Shown piece after piece: positions 23,234 through 31,819 of a stretch of 38,938 nucleotides of DNA. The notes below the pieces were generated by a model. The model saw only the letters and a list, made by a program, of their open reading frames with translations, was not told the DNA's origin and made no database searches. How positions within the stretch are numbered: the stretch's first letter is position 1; the number at the start of each line of letters is the position of its first letter. A program made the position numbers and the translations under genes. Source of the DNA: Oscillospiraceae bacterium (GTDB lineage: Bacteria > Bacillota > Clostridia > Oscillospirales > CAG-272); NCBI GenBank assembly GCA_015064745.1, contig SVRR01000018.1, forward strand, positions 1-38,938, written 5' to 3'.

Positions 23234-23949
23234 GCCTCTTCCCCTCCCTTCTTTTCCGCATCAATCGGAGCAAAAAAGGCGAAAACGGCAGATGCGATTA
23301 CCGCGCAAATAATGATAACGAAGCCGCTCGGCACAGACGAAAGTCCGGGAATATAATAAAAAAGGAGACTGAGCGCAACAGCTAAAAGAACGCAGAGCGC
23401 CGTGGGCTTATGCTTTTTGGCGTCGGGCACAACGATAGCGATGAACATACCGTAAATAGCGACGCCGAGCGCCGTACTGACGATGGCAGGTAAAACATCC
23501 CCTGCGATAGCACCGAGTGCCGTACCGATTGCCCAACCGAGATACGGTGTAGTAATAAGTCCGTACATATAAAAACGGGAAACCCCTTCGGGCTGGACCG
23601 CCGAGACGGCAAATACCTCGTCGGTATTGACGAAGGCAATAAGGAAGCGATCGACCTGTCGCACACTCTTATCCATTCGCTGGGACAGTGACACGGACAT
23701 AAGAGCGTATCTTAAATTAATGATGAACTGCGTGGAGGCAAGCTCAATAAGGCTTCCCGCCCCCGCAATGATAGGAACACCTGCCAGCTGCCCCGCCGAC
23801 GTAACGTTGGTCATAGAGATCATTACGACCTCCGCGATCGACAACCCCTGTCCCACGGCAAAAATGCCGAAGGAAAAGGAAACGGCAAGGTAGCCAAGGC
23901 AAATGGGAATACCGTGCAAAATCCCCTTTTTGTAATCATTTCTTTTCAT
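23230..23949 (-). CDS. azlC: AzlC family branched-chain amino acid exporter subunit
   Basis: The protein has 239 residues with 7-8 membrane segments. GIPICLGYLAVSFSFGIFAV near the N-terminus and SAGQLAGVPIIAGAGSLIEL with INLRYALMSVSLSQRM in the middle are diagnostic of AzlC. Together with AzlD it exports branched-chain amino acids. I chose the ATG at 23949. A GTG ten codons upstream lies inside a hairpin and would add MTKPFETSLV; neither has a strong RBS, so the start is uncertain. It follows the CNNM genes on the same strand. Confidence 0.9.
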   Translation of the reverse strand: MKRNDYKKGILHGIPICLGYLAVSFSFGIFAVGQGLSIAEVVMISMTNVTSAGQLAGVPIIAGAGSLIELASTQFIINLRYALMSVSLSQRMDKSVRQVDRFLIAFVNTDEVFAVSAVQPEGVSRFYMYGLITTPYLGWAIGTALGAIAGDVLPAIVSTALGVAIYGMFIAIVVPDAKKHKPTALCVLLAVALSLLFYYIPGLSSVPSGFVIIICAVIASAVFAFFAPIDAEKKGGEEA

Positions 23950-23967
23950 AACTAAACTCGTTTCGAA

Positions 23968-23999
23968 GGGCTTGGTCACGCAACCAAGCCCTCTTTTTT
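23968..23999. other. Hairpin just upstream of azlC
   Basis: GGGCTTGGT (23968-23976) and ACCAAGCCC (23983-23991) form a 9-bp stem. The T run lies on the plus-strand side, where no gene is transcribed; on the minus strand the hairpin ends 18 bases before the azlC ATG. It may be the terminator of the CNNM operon, a leader element, or both. Confidence 0.55.
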
Positions 24000-24004
24000 G
24001 TTAA

Positions 24005-25267
24005 TTATTCGTCCTCGTCCTCATCCGAAATGGGATTTACCACGACGGAAAGACGCTCAATGCGGTTTTCACCCATCTCGGTAACAATGACGTACAGATT
24101 GCGATAGGCAAAGCTGTCGCCCTCGTGCGGGTCGGCGTCAAGCATTTCGATCGCCCATCCGCTGACGGTGGTGAAATCGGATTCAAAGTCTCGGTAATCC
24201 ACGTCAAGCATATCGAACATATCCTCAACGTTTGCGTCGCCTAAGACCTCCCAGGTGTTTTCGTCGGTCTCAACGAACTCGTTTTCGATCTCGTCGCTTT
24301 CGTCCCAGATATCACCGACGAGCTGCTCCAAAATATCCTCCATCGTGACGATACCCATAATGCCGCCGTACTCGTCAAGAACGAAATCGACGTGGTTCTG
24401 CTCCTCACGCATCTCCGCAAGCGCGGCGGGCAGCTTCATATTGGTATAGACGAAGGAAGGCTCTTTGAGGTGGGCACGAAGATCGGTGATCTCCCCCTCC
24501 TCGACCAGCACGCGGTAATAGTGCTTGACGTTAAGCACACCGATGATATGGTCAAAATCGTGCTCGTACACGGGCAAGCGGCTATACGGCGTATTCGATA
24601 TGACGGCGGAGATCTCCTTGGGGTCGGCGTTGATGTCGATGGCGTCCCATTTCAGTCTGTGGGTCAAGATCTCACCGACGGTAGTGTTGGCAAAGTCAAG
24701 AGCAGATTGCAAAAGATCGCTTCTCTCCTCGTTAAGAACGCCCTCTTCTCCGACCGTTTCAATGATGGTGGAAAGCTCCTCCTCGGTGACGGTGGGCTCC
24801 TCCTCGTTTTTGCGGAAGATACGGTGGATGACCGCGACGAAGGGGGCGGCGATGGGGGTGAGAAGCCAGACGATGAGCTGCAAGGGGTAGGCTACCGCCT
24901 GCACGAAGGTAAGCGCTATCTGCTTGGCAACGATCTTGGGAATGATCTCACCAAAGATAAGCACGAGCACGGTCACTGCCGCCGTGGCAATGGTTGCGCC
25001 GACACCGCCCGGGAAAAACGCGACCACGAACACGGTAGCGACCGAGGAAGCGGCGGTATTCACAAGGTTATTGCCGATCAAGAGAGGTCCTAACACCTTA
25101 TCAAAGCGAGATTGGAGCTTAAAGGCAAGGCGTGCGGCAGAGGATCTTTCTCCCGCCTTCTCCAATCGGCGGGGATTTACGCTCATGTAAGCGATCTCCG
25201 AGCCTGAGAAAAAGGCGGAAAACATCAGGAGTATGAGCATAAGAGGAAGGATTACGGCGATACTCAT
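24005..25267 (-). CDS. CNNM/CorC-HlyC family membrane protein (second copy)
   Basis: This 420-residue protein has an N-terminal DUF21/CNNM membrane domain (about 1-145, with FFSGSEIAYMSVNPRRLEK and LIFGEIIPKIVAKQ). A tandem CBS pair follows at about 195-320 (YSRLPVYEHDFDHIIGVLNV, and FVLDEYGGIMGIVTMEDILEQLVGDI), then a CorC_HlyC domain at about 330-415. Relatives take part in magnesium or other divalent cation transport, although many carry the old name haemolysin. The C-terminus is acidic. Its ATG overlaps the upstream paralogue by 4 bases. Confidence 0.92.
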   Translation of the reverse strand: MSIAVILPLMLILLMFSAFFSGSEIAYMSVNPRRLEKAGERSSAARLAFKLQSRFDKVLGPLLIGNNLVNTAASSVATVFVVAFFPGGVGATIATAAVTVLVLIFGEIIPKIVAKQIALTFVQAVAYPLQLIVWLLTPIAAPFVAVIHRIFRKNEEEPTVTEEELSTIIETVGEEGVLNEERSDLLQSALDFANTTVGEILTHRLKWDAIDINADPKEISAVISNTPYSRLPVYEHDFDHIIGVLNVKHYYRVLVEEGEITDLRAHLKEPSFVYTNMKLPAALAEMREEQNHVDFVLDEYGGIMGIVTMEDILEQLVGDIWDESDEIENEFVETDENTWEVLGDANVEDMFDMLDVDYRDFESDFTTVSGWAIEMLDADPHEGDSFAYRNLYVIVTEMGENRIERLSVVVNPISDEDEDE

Positions 25268-26586
25268 TCGAAGATCACCTCCTCGGAGGACTCACGGCTT
25301 TTGGTCGCAAGCTTTGGCGTTTCGATATGGAAGGTCAGCTTCGCAAGGCGACCGTCCTCGACCTCCTTCACCGTGACGGTGAGGTTATGCCACGTAAAGG
25401 TGTCGTCCTCCTCGGGGGTATGCCCCAGCTTTTCCGCGACGAACACGGCAACGGTCAGGCGGGCAGGCACCTTAACGGGAGGGTTGTATTTCATGCGGCG
25501 GAAGGCGTCGGCAAGGAAAAGCGTGGGCGCGACGTCAAAATAATTGCCGCCGAGCTTCATAAACTCGTGGTTTACGACGTCATCCTCATCGAAAATCTCT
25601 CCGACCAGCTCTTCGAGGAAATCCTCTACCGTTACAAGTCCAAGCACCTCGTTTTTCTTACCGCGCACGATGGCAATAGAGGTCTTATTCTTGCTCATTT
25701 TGGCAAGCTCGTCGTCGATATCCGCCTCATGGCTGACAAAATAGGGCTTAGTGATCATGGTACCGAGATTTAGGGGCTTGCCTTCGGCAACTGCCTTTAA
25801 GTAGGTACGCACCGAAAGAAAGCCCAAAATGTGGTCAAGGTCTCGGCGGTAGACGGGCAAACGGGTATATTTGTTCGCCTTGATGATGGCAAGGATCTCC
25901 TCGGAGTCCATGCTGCGTTCGATTCCCACGACGTCCTCGCGGAGAGTCAAAACGTCAGCAACCTTTTTCTTGGAAAAGACGAGTGCCGATTGCAGAAGAT
26001 CTCCTCTATCCTCATCAATGACGCCCTCTTCTTCAATCGTTTCTATGATTCCCGTAAGCTCTTCCTCCGTCACCGTCGGCTCATCCTTGGTCTTGCAGAT
26101 CTTCTGTACAAGAAGAGAAACCGACTGAAACAGAAAAGCCACAGGCGTGAGTACCGTCACCAAAAACGAAAGAGAGCCCGACATCATCATGATGTATTCG
26201 TCGCTGTGCGCACGCGCATAGCTTTTCGGGATCATTTCTCCGGCGAGGAAGATCACAACTGTGGTGATAACGGTCGTAATCACCGTCATCACACCCTCCG
26301 AAAGATTGCTCTTGAATGCGTGAAAGATATCCACGACAAGCAAGGTGGCAAGAGAAGCGCACGCGATGTTTACAACATTATTTCCAACTAAGATAGCGGT
26401 GATCGTGCGATCATACTTTGCTTCAAGACGCAAGGCACGCTTGGCGCGCTTATTGCCGTCGTCGGCATAGCCCTTCATACGAATCTTATTCATAGAGGAC
26501 AAAGCACTTTCCACCGATGAAAAATACGCACTGAACAAGATCAACACGCAACACAAGAACAGGTATAAATAACTACTCGGGTCCAT
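25264..26586 (-). CDS. CNNM/CorC-HlyC family membrane protein (first copy)
   Basis: This 440-residue paralogue of the next gene has the same order: a CNNM membrane domain with AYFSSVESALSSMNKIRMK and IFLAGEMIPKSYARAHS, a CBS pair (YTRLPVYRRDLDHILGFLSV; NEVLGLVTVEDFLEELVGEI) and a CorC_HlyC domain. The second CBS lacks the DEYGG motif, carrying VRGKKNE instead, so ligand response may differ from its neighbour. Start is uncertain: AAGGAG is 1 base from a GTG at 26601 and 14 from the ATG at 26586, which I chose. The pair may form a heteromer for cation transport. Confidence 0.9.
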   Translation of the reverse strand: MDPSSYLYLFLCCVLILFSAYFSSVESALSSMNKIRMKGYADDGNKRAKRALRLEAKYDRTITAILVGNNVVNIACASLATLLVVDIFHAFKSNLSEGVMTVITTVITTVVIFLAGEMIPKSYARAHSDEYIMMMSGSLSFLVTVLTPVAFLFQSVSLLVQKICKTKDEPTVTEEELTGIIETIEEEGVIDEDRGDLLQSALVFSKKKVADVLTLREDVVGIERSMDSEEILAIIKANKYTRLPVYRRDLDHILGFLSVRTYLKAVAEGKPLNLGTMITKPYFVSHEADIDDELAKMSKNKTSIAIVRGKKNEVLGLVTVEDFLEELVGEIFDEDDVVNHEFMKLGGNYFDVAPTLFLADAFRRMKYNPPVKVPARLTVAVFVAEKLGHTPEEDDTFTWHNLTVTVKEVEDGRLAKLTFHIETPKLATKSRESSEEVIFE

Positions 26587-26634
26587 GGACAGGAACCACA
26601 CTCCTTTATGGTGAATTTTGAATTAACACCCTAC

Positions 26635-26663
26635 ATTATATATGACATTTATTCTTTTGTCAA
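26635..26663 (-). promoter_or_regulatory. Promoter of the tandem CNNM genes
   Basis: On the minus strand TTGACA (26663-26658) and TATAAT (26640-26635) are perfect and 17 bases apart. Confidence 0.88.
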
Positions 26664-26693
26664 GTACAAACCTCTCTTCTTTTTGCAAAATGA

Positions 26694-26740
26694 CGAAAAA
26701 GGGACGAAAAGCACCTTTTTTGCCTGTGCCTTCGTCCCTT
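26694..26740 (-). terminator. Terminator of the penicillin-binding protein gene
   Basis: A 9-bp stem, AGGGACGAA with TTCGTCCCT (26700-26708, 26731-26739), extended by GCAC/GTGC, is followed by a T run on the minus strand. Confidence 0.85.
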
Positions 26741-26746
26741 ATTTCT

Positions 26747-29236
26747 CTAAAATCCGAAAAACGGAAGCCGCGGAAGCCGCCTTTTGGGAAGCGTGGGCAA
26801 GCGCCGTTTGGGGAGCGGTTCAGGCACGCGCGGCGCTCTCTCTACCTCTGCATCCGAAAGGAAAGGCGGTACCGTAGGAGAGCGTGCCGCAGCGTTGTAG
26901 GGTCTTCCACCGTGGCTTTTGCCGATATAGACCCCTTCGGGAATCGCCGCGGCGAAAAAGGGGAGGTCTCCTTTGGGCGCCTCCGTCCCTATGGGTTCAC
27001 GGTAGACGTATTCCGCATCCTTGACCGTCACCTCCCGTGGGAAAGCACGCCACGGCACCGAGATCAGGGATACCCGTTTTAGGCTTCCCTCTCTCCCCTT
27101 GGCGGGCGGAAAGGCTACCCCCTCGTTCTCCTCATCGTAAAAAACGGATACGTGGGTATCACACGATTTGAGGTGCACGTCATACGGAAGCCAAACGGTG
27201 GTCGTTCTCTCTCCTCTTGCATCCTCTTTGCAAAGAATTGTTGGCGTTTCACCGGAATCCTTGCATACAGTTACCTCGTGCAGCCCCTCTTCCATTGCAA
27301 AGTGGCGAAGACTGTCGTCGGAAAGGCTCTCGTGTAAGGGCTGCATCACGGCATCAAACAGAGCGAGATGAGGTGTTCCCGAAACCGCCACCTCCCCTTT
27401 TTCATATCCGCACCATGCACCGCATAGATAGTAGGGCGTATAACCGATGAACCAGCGGTCGCGGTTGCCGCCCGAGCTTCCCGTCTTCCCTGCTGTGTCA
27501 ACGACCGATGACAGTTGCAGACTCTTAGCGCTTCCCTCTTCCGTGACGCCCGTAAGCATATGCGTAACGATAGATGCGGTCATAGGTGAGAGGACGCTTT
27601 CTTCCTTATCGTCACCCAAAAAGAGCAGGTCGCCACTTGCATTCTCCACCCGAAAAATCGCGCTTCCCTCGCTCATTCTTCCCTCACGGCAAAAGGGAAG
27701 ATACGCGCGTGTCATTTCAAAAAGGCTGACTCCGTTCGTGAGCTGTCCCAGCGCAAGCGGCGCTTCCGCAAGGTCGGTGCGAACCTCCCCCTCAGCATCG
27801 GTGCTTCTGCGGCAAAGGCTACTCAAACGGAAATCCTCACTTAGCGTTTTATAAACATTCTCCGTTCCCAACAGGCGAAATATCGCTACGGCTACGGTGT
27901 TTTTTGACTTTATAAGTGCATCCTTGGCGAGAATGAGTCCGTCGTAAGCATCGGGTGTGTTTCTCGGCCACACGCCCGTATCCGAAAAGCTCTGCGGCAC
28001 ATCGTCAAAGAGCGTCGCCTCGTTGATCCGCCCCTCATTTATGGCGGGCGCATAGAGCGAAAGCGGCTTCAGCGTCGACCCGGGCGCACGGCGCATATCG
28101 GTCGCATAGCTGAAAAGAAGGCTTCCCTTCTTCTCGCCAAGGTCGCCGACGAGTGCGACAAGCTTTCCCGTTTCGGGTGAAAAAAGTGCTGTGCCCGCAT
28201 GGAAGCCATCGCCGTACCTCTCTCGGAGCGCACCGTCCGAGAAGGCTTTCTCCGCCGCCTTTTGCGCCCTCGGATCCAGCGCGGTATAGATGCGGAGCCC
28301 GCCGCCGCGGATCAAAGCATTAGCCGCGCTTTCGGTATATCCCTTAGCAAGAAGCCCCTCCTTTACCTCCGCAAGAACGTGCTCGGCATACCAGGAATGC
28401 GCTTCTCCCTTATCCTCCGTGTGGGGGGCAAGGATAAGCGGCGCGGCTTGCGCCTCCTTGCATTCCTCCTCACTGATATATCCAAGCTGTGCCATGCGCG
28501 AGAGCACGATGTTTCGCCTTGCCGTGTGCGCCTCCGGGGCACTCCTTGGGTTAAGTCGCGCAGGAGCGGGGGTTATGGCGGCGAGACTTGCCGCCTCGGG
28601 AAGCGTGAGCTCCGACACAGATTTGCCGAAATAATTTTCCGCCGCCGCCCCCACGCCCACGCACCCTTCTGCCATGGGAACGATATTAAGATACGCTTCT
28701 AAGATCTCATCCTTGGTGTGGCGGAATTCAAGCATACGGGCGCGGGTCATTTCCCTCACCTTGCGTACGACCGTTTTCTCTCGCTCGCCACCGATGTTCT
28801 TTATCAACTGTTGGGTAATGGTAGAGCCCCCAAAGCTGCTTTTCCCCCCGAAAACACGGTTGACTGCCGCCTTTGCCGTGCGAAGAACGTCCACTCCTGC
28901 GTGACGGTAAAAGCGATGATCCTCCATCGCGACGAAGGCATCCTTCACGTAGGCGGGGAGCGCCTTGATAGAGCTATGCACACAACGTCCCCCCGACGCG
29001 ACCCGTTCCTCCGCCCATTCAACGGCGCGGTCGCCGTCGTAATAATACAGCCGTGTGGTGCTGTCCGCTCCCGCCTGCTTGAAAAGCGCCTCATCCAGCT
29101 CAAACGAAATGTCGGAGGTGCAGGCGAGCATAACGGCGAGGCATGAGGATATCAACAAAGCCCCCACGCAAAAGACAAGAAAAAACCGACGGCTCTTTCC
29201 CAAAATTCTTTTGCGTGGGGGATCTTTCTTTTTCAT
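26747..29236 (-). CDS. Class A penicillin-binding protein (bifunctional PBP1)
   Basis: The 829-residue enzyme polymerises and crosslinks peptidoglycan outside the membrane. A cytoplasmic basic tail and one membrane anchor (about 17-38) come first. The GT51 glycosyltransferase domain has EDHRFY (105-110) and GGSTITQQ (136-143). The transpeptidase has Ser387 in STLK, SKN (444-446) and KTG (584-586), so both active sites look intact. A C-terminal extension ends in a basic, proline-rich tail of about 25 residues with repeated LPKRRLP units. The gene lies 94 bases after truA and is followed by a strong terminator. Confidence 0.94.
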   Translation of the reverse strand: MKKKDPPRKRILGKSRRFFLVFCVGALLISSCLAVMLACTSDISFELDEALFKQAGADSTTRLYYYDGDRAVEWAEERVASGGRCVHSSIKALPAYVKDAFVAMEDHRFYRHAGVDVLRTAKAAVNRVFGGKSSFGGSTITQQLIKNIGGEREKTVVRKVREMTRARMLEFRHTKDEILEAYLNIVPMAEGCVGVGAAAENYFGKSVSELTLPEAASLAAITPAPARLNPRSAPEAHTARRNIVLSRMAQLGYISEEECKEAQAAPLILAPHTEDKGEAHSWYAEHVLAEVKEGLLAKGYTESAANALIRGGGLRIYTALDPRAQKAAEKAFSDGALRERYGDGFHAGTALFSPETGKLVALVGDLGEKKGSLLFSYATDMRRAPGSTLKPLSLYAPAINEGRINEATLFDDVPQSFSDTGVWPRNTPDAYDGLILAKDALIKSKNTVAVAIFRLLGTENVYKTLSEDFRLSSLCRRSTDAEGEVRTDLAEAPLALGQLTNGVSLFEMTRAYLPFCREGRMSEGSAIFRVENASGDLLFLGDDKEESVLSPMTASIVTHMLTGVTEEGSAKSLQLSSVVDTAGKTGSSGGNRDRWFIGYTPYYLCGAWCGYEKGEVAVSGTPHLALFDAVMQPLHESLSDDSLRHFAMEEGLHEVTVCKDSGETPTILCKEDARGERTTTVWLPYDVHLKSCDTHVSVFYDEENEGVAFPPAKGREGSLKRVSLISVPWRAFPREVTVKDAEYVYREPIGTEAPKGDLPFFAAAIPEGVYIGKSHGGRPYNAAARSPTVPPFLSDAEVERAPRVPEPLPKRRLPTLPKRRLPRLPFFGF

Positions 29237-29330
29237 ATGCGTCTCCTTTTTGCTGTTTCACATTTAGTATACCAAGCAAAAAAGAGAAAAAATCGGGACA
29301 GTTTCCGCCAAAAACGGAAAAAAATGCGTT

Positions 29331-30113
29331 TCAATCACGCGTTTCCTTTTGAAAATCCGCCTCATCGTAAAAAACTCTCGCAAGGCAAAGTCCCTCGGGA
29401 GGTGCCGTTGCCCCTGCACGAGTGCGGTTGCGCGAAGCCAAGATGTCTTTTACGGCATCGGGGTCTAGCCTTCCCGTCGCCACGGCGAGAAGCGTCCCCG
29501 TAATAATACGCACCATATTATAGAGGAAGCCGTCGCCCGTCACCGAGACGGTATAAAGGTCATCCGTCTTCTCCACATGGCAGTCGAAGACGGTACGTAT
29601 GGGTGAGCGCGTAGGCGAACCCTCGGCGCGAAAGGCGGAAAAATCGTGTGTGCCGCAAAGGTGTTTTGCCGCTTCGTTCATTCTTGCGAGGGCATCGGGC
29701 ACGAAAGGATAATACACCTGCCACGCGCGGTCCTTATAGAAGGGATTTAAAACAGGGGTAGACAGCACCGTATAACGGTATTCCTTTGCCCTTGCGTCAT
29801 ATCTCGGATGAAAGCCGTCCTTGACCGCCACCGCCCTATAAAGAGCAAGGTCGGGCGGCATAAAGGGGGCTATGGCAAGTGGGAGCTTTTCGGGCGGGAT
29901 GGGTAAAGCGCCATCGGGAAGCGAGACCGTGAGCGCAAAGGCATCGGCATGTACACCGCTGTCGGTGCGACTGCACCCGGTGACCATCACGGACGCTTTG
30001 AAAAAATCTTCAAGGACTGCCGTCAGCGCTCCTTGCACCGTTCGCTTTTCCTTTTGCGCCTGAAAGCCGCAAAAATGCGTGCCGACGTATCGAATGTAAC
30101 AAAGATACTTCAT
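29331..30113 (-). CDS. truA: tRNA pseudouridine synthase A
   Basis: TruA converts uridines 38-40 of the tRNA anticodon stem to pseudouridine. The protein has 260 residues, as expected. The N-terminal YVGTHFCGFQAQKEKRTVQG and the catalytic CSRTDSGVHA (about 52-61, with the essential Asp) are clear. YNMVRIITGTLLAVATGR is the conserved C-terminal motif. It starts at ATG 30113, 4 bases after the ecfT stop, and the order ecfA1-ecfA2-ecfT-truA is the usual Firmicutes arrangement. Confidence 0.96.
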   Translation of the reverse strand: MKYLCYIRYVGTHFCGFQAQKEKRTVQGALTAVLEDFFKASVMVTGCSRTDSGVHADAFALTVSLPDGALPIPPEKLPLAIAPFMPPDLALYRAVAVKDGFHPRYDARAKEYRYTVLSTPVLNPFYKDRAWQVYYPFVPDALARMNEAAKHLCGTHDFSAFRAEGSPTRSPIRTVFDCHVEKTDDLYTVSVTGDGFLYNMVRIITGTLLAVATGRLDPDAVKDILASRNRTRAGATAPPEGLCLARVFYDEADFQKETRD

Positions 30114-30117
30114 AGCA

Positions 30118-30942
30118 TCACACCGCAAAGCCAAAGGGCAAATAAAGGTTTGCTATCACGATGGCGGCACCGAAGGCAACGAAGAACGCGAGCGCCACGA
30201 AATCGCGCGTGCAAAGGCGCATGCGCACAAAGCGGGTTCTTCCCACATCGCCGCGATAGCAACGGCATTCCATGGCGGTCGCCAGCTCATCGGCACGGTT
30301 AAAGGAGGAGACAAGAAGGGGAATGACAACGGGAACGAGTGCTTTTGCCCTATGAAAAAGGTTTCCCGTATCAAAAGCGGCACCGCGCGCCTTTTGCGCG
30401 TTCATGATCTTCTCCGTCTCCTCGACCAAGGTCGGAATGAATCGAAGCGCAATGGTCAGCATCATCGCAAAATCGTGCACGGGCACGCGAATTTTTTTCA
30501 GCGGCGAAAGCAACGACTCAATGGCATCGGTCAGAACGATGGGGGATGTGGTGTAGGTGAGAAAGACGCTCGTGCCGACAACAAGCACCGTCACGCGGAG
30601 TGCCATAAACACCGCACGAATGACACCCTCCTTGTACACCGTGATACGCCAAAAGGCGAAAAGCACATCGTTGCCCTTCGTAAAAAAGACATTGATGAGC
30701 ATGGTAAAAAGAAGGATGAATAAAATGGGGCGTATTCCCCGCAAAACGACCTTTAAGGACAGTCGGGATGCAAGGATCAGGAAAACGGCGGAAGCGAGAA
30801 GCGCAAGGTAACAGTAAACGTTTTTCGCCAAAAAAATCGTCACGATATATAGCACGGTAAGGACGAGCTTCATTCTTGGGTCAAGACGGTGCAAGACCGA
30901 ATTACCCGGGAAGAACTGTCCCAGTGTCATATCCTTTAGCAT
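30118..30942 (-). CDS. ecfT: Energy-coupling factor transporter transmembrane subunit EcfT
   Basis: This 274-residue membrane subunit (T component) connects the two EcfA ATPases to vitamin-binding S proteins. It opens with LHRLDPRMKLVLTVLYIV, standard for the family, has four to five membrane segments, and its cytosolic coupling region contains the Ala-Arg-Gly-type motif QKARGAAFD followed by the second helix with AMECRCYRGD. It is the third ECF gene of the operon and no S component is encoded in the window, as expected for group II systems that share one ECF module. Confidence 0.94.
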   Translation of the reverse strand: MLKDMTLGQFFPGNSVLHRLDPRMKLVLTVLYIVTIFLAKNVYCYLALLASAVFLILASRLSLKVVLRGIRPILFILLFTMLINVFFTKGNDVLFAFWRITVYKEGVIRAVFMALRVTVLVVGTSVFLTYTTSPIVLTDAIESLLSPLKKIRVPVHDFAMMLTIALRFIPTLVEETEKIMNAQKARGAAFDTGNLFHRAKALVPVVIPLLVSSFNRADELATAMECRCYRGDVGRTRFVRMRLCTRDFVALAFFVAFGAAIVIANLYLPFGFAV

Positions 30943-30957
30943 TGTATTTGCCTTTCT

Positions 30958-31815
30958 TTAGTTCTTTTGCGCGAGGGCTTGAAGGATCGCGTCCCTTAGC
31001 CCCTCCACGGTATACAGCTCACCCGAAAGCGGAATGCCCTTTTCCAAAAGGCGCTCGGCGATTTTGGCGGCAGCAGGCATGGTAAGCCCCGCCTCATAAA
31101 GAAGCGCGGGCTCGGCGAAGATTTCGGAAACCGTGCCCGTCTTAATGACACGCGCCCCCTTCATCAAAACGATATTGTCGCAGTATTTCGCCATATCCTC
31201 CATACTGTGACTGACAAGGATCAAGGTCGCGCCGTGGGCGCGTCTGTATGCGAGCAGCCCCTCGAAGATCTCATTTTTGCCGCGCGGGTCAAGTCCTGCC
31301 GCAGGCTCATCAAGCACGAGCACCTCCGGGCGCATGGCAAACACGCCCGCAATGGCGGCGCGACGCTTTTGCCCACCCGAAAGCTCAAAGGGCGATTTGG
31401 TTAGAAGCTCCTCGTCAAGTCCAACAAAGCTTGCCGCTTCCCGAACGCGCAGAGCAATTTCTTCCTCGGAGAGGCCCATATTGCGCGGACCGTATGCGAT
31501 GTCATTCTCCACGGTGCTGTCAAAAAGCTGATATTCAGGATATTGCATCACAAGTCCCACGCGGAATCGGACGTGAGCAAGCTCCTTTTTGCTTTCGTGA
31601 ATATCCTTGCCGTCAAGAAGCACCCTTCCTTCGGTAGGCTTTAAAATGCCGTTGAGCATCTGCACGAGGGTGCTTTTACCCGACCCGGTATGCCCGATGA
31701 CTCCCGTAACTTTACCTGCCTCAAAGCTAACCGATACGTGATCGAGGGCTGTGATCTCAAAGGGCGTTCCTTTTCCGTAAACGCAGCTGACGCCCTCAAG
31801 CTTCAAAAGTTCCAT
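30958..31815 (-). CDS. ecfA2: Energy-coupling factor ATP-binding protein EcfA2
   Basis: This 285-residue ATPase is one half of the EcfA heterodimer that powers vitamin and metal uptake. It has Walker A GHTGSGKST (about 39-47), Q-loop VGLVMQYPEYQLF, signature LSGGQKRRAAIAG, Walker B VLVLDEPAAGLDPRG and the switch His in LILVSHSM. The C-terminal extension is typical of EcfA2. It starts 4 bases after ecfA1 ends and sits 15 bases before ecfT. Confidence 0.94.
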   Translation of the reverse strand: MELLKLEGVSCVYGKGTPFEITALDHVSVSFEAGKVTGVIGHTGSGKSTLVQMLNGILKPTEGRVLLDGKDIHESKKELAHVRFRVGLVMQYPEYQLFDSTVENDIAYGPRNMGLSEEEIALRVREAASFVGLDEELLTKSPFELSGGQKRRAAIAGVFAMRPEVLVLDEPAAGLDPRGKNEIFEGLLAYRRAHGATLILVSHSMEDMAKYCDNIVLMKGARVIKTGTVSEIFAEPALLYEAGLTMPAAAKIAERLLEKGIPLSGELYTVEGLRDAILQALAQKN

Positions 31816-31819
31816 TGGC

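Noticed and set aside
24392-25093. A 233-codon plus-strand frame opposite the second CNNM gene
   Set aside because: Low-complexity Asp/Gly/His-rich shadow of a well-supported gene.
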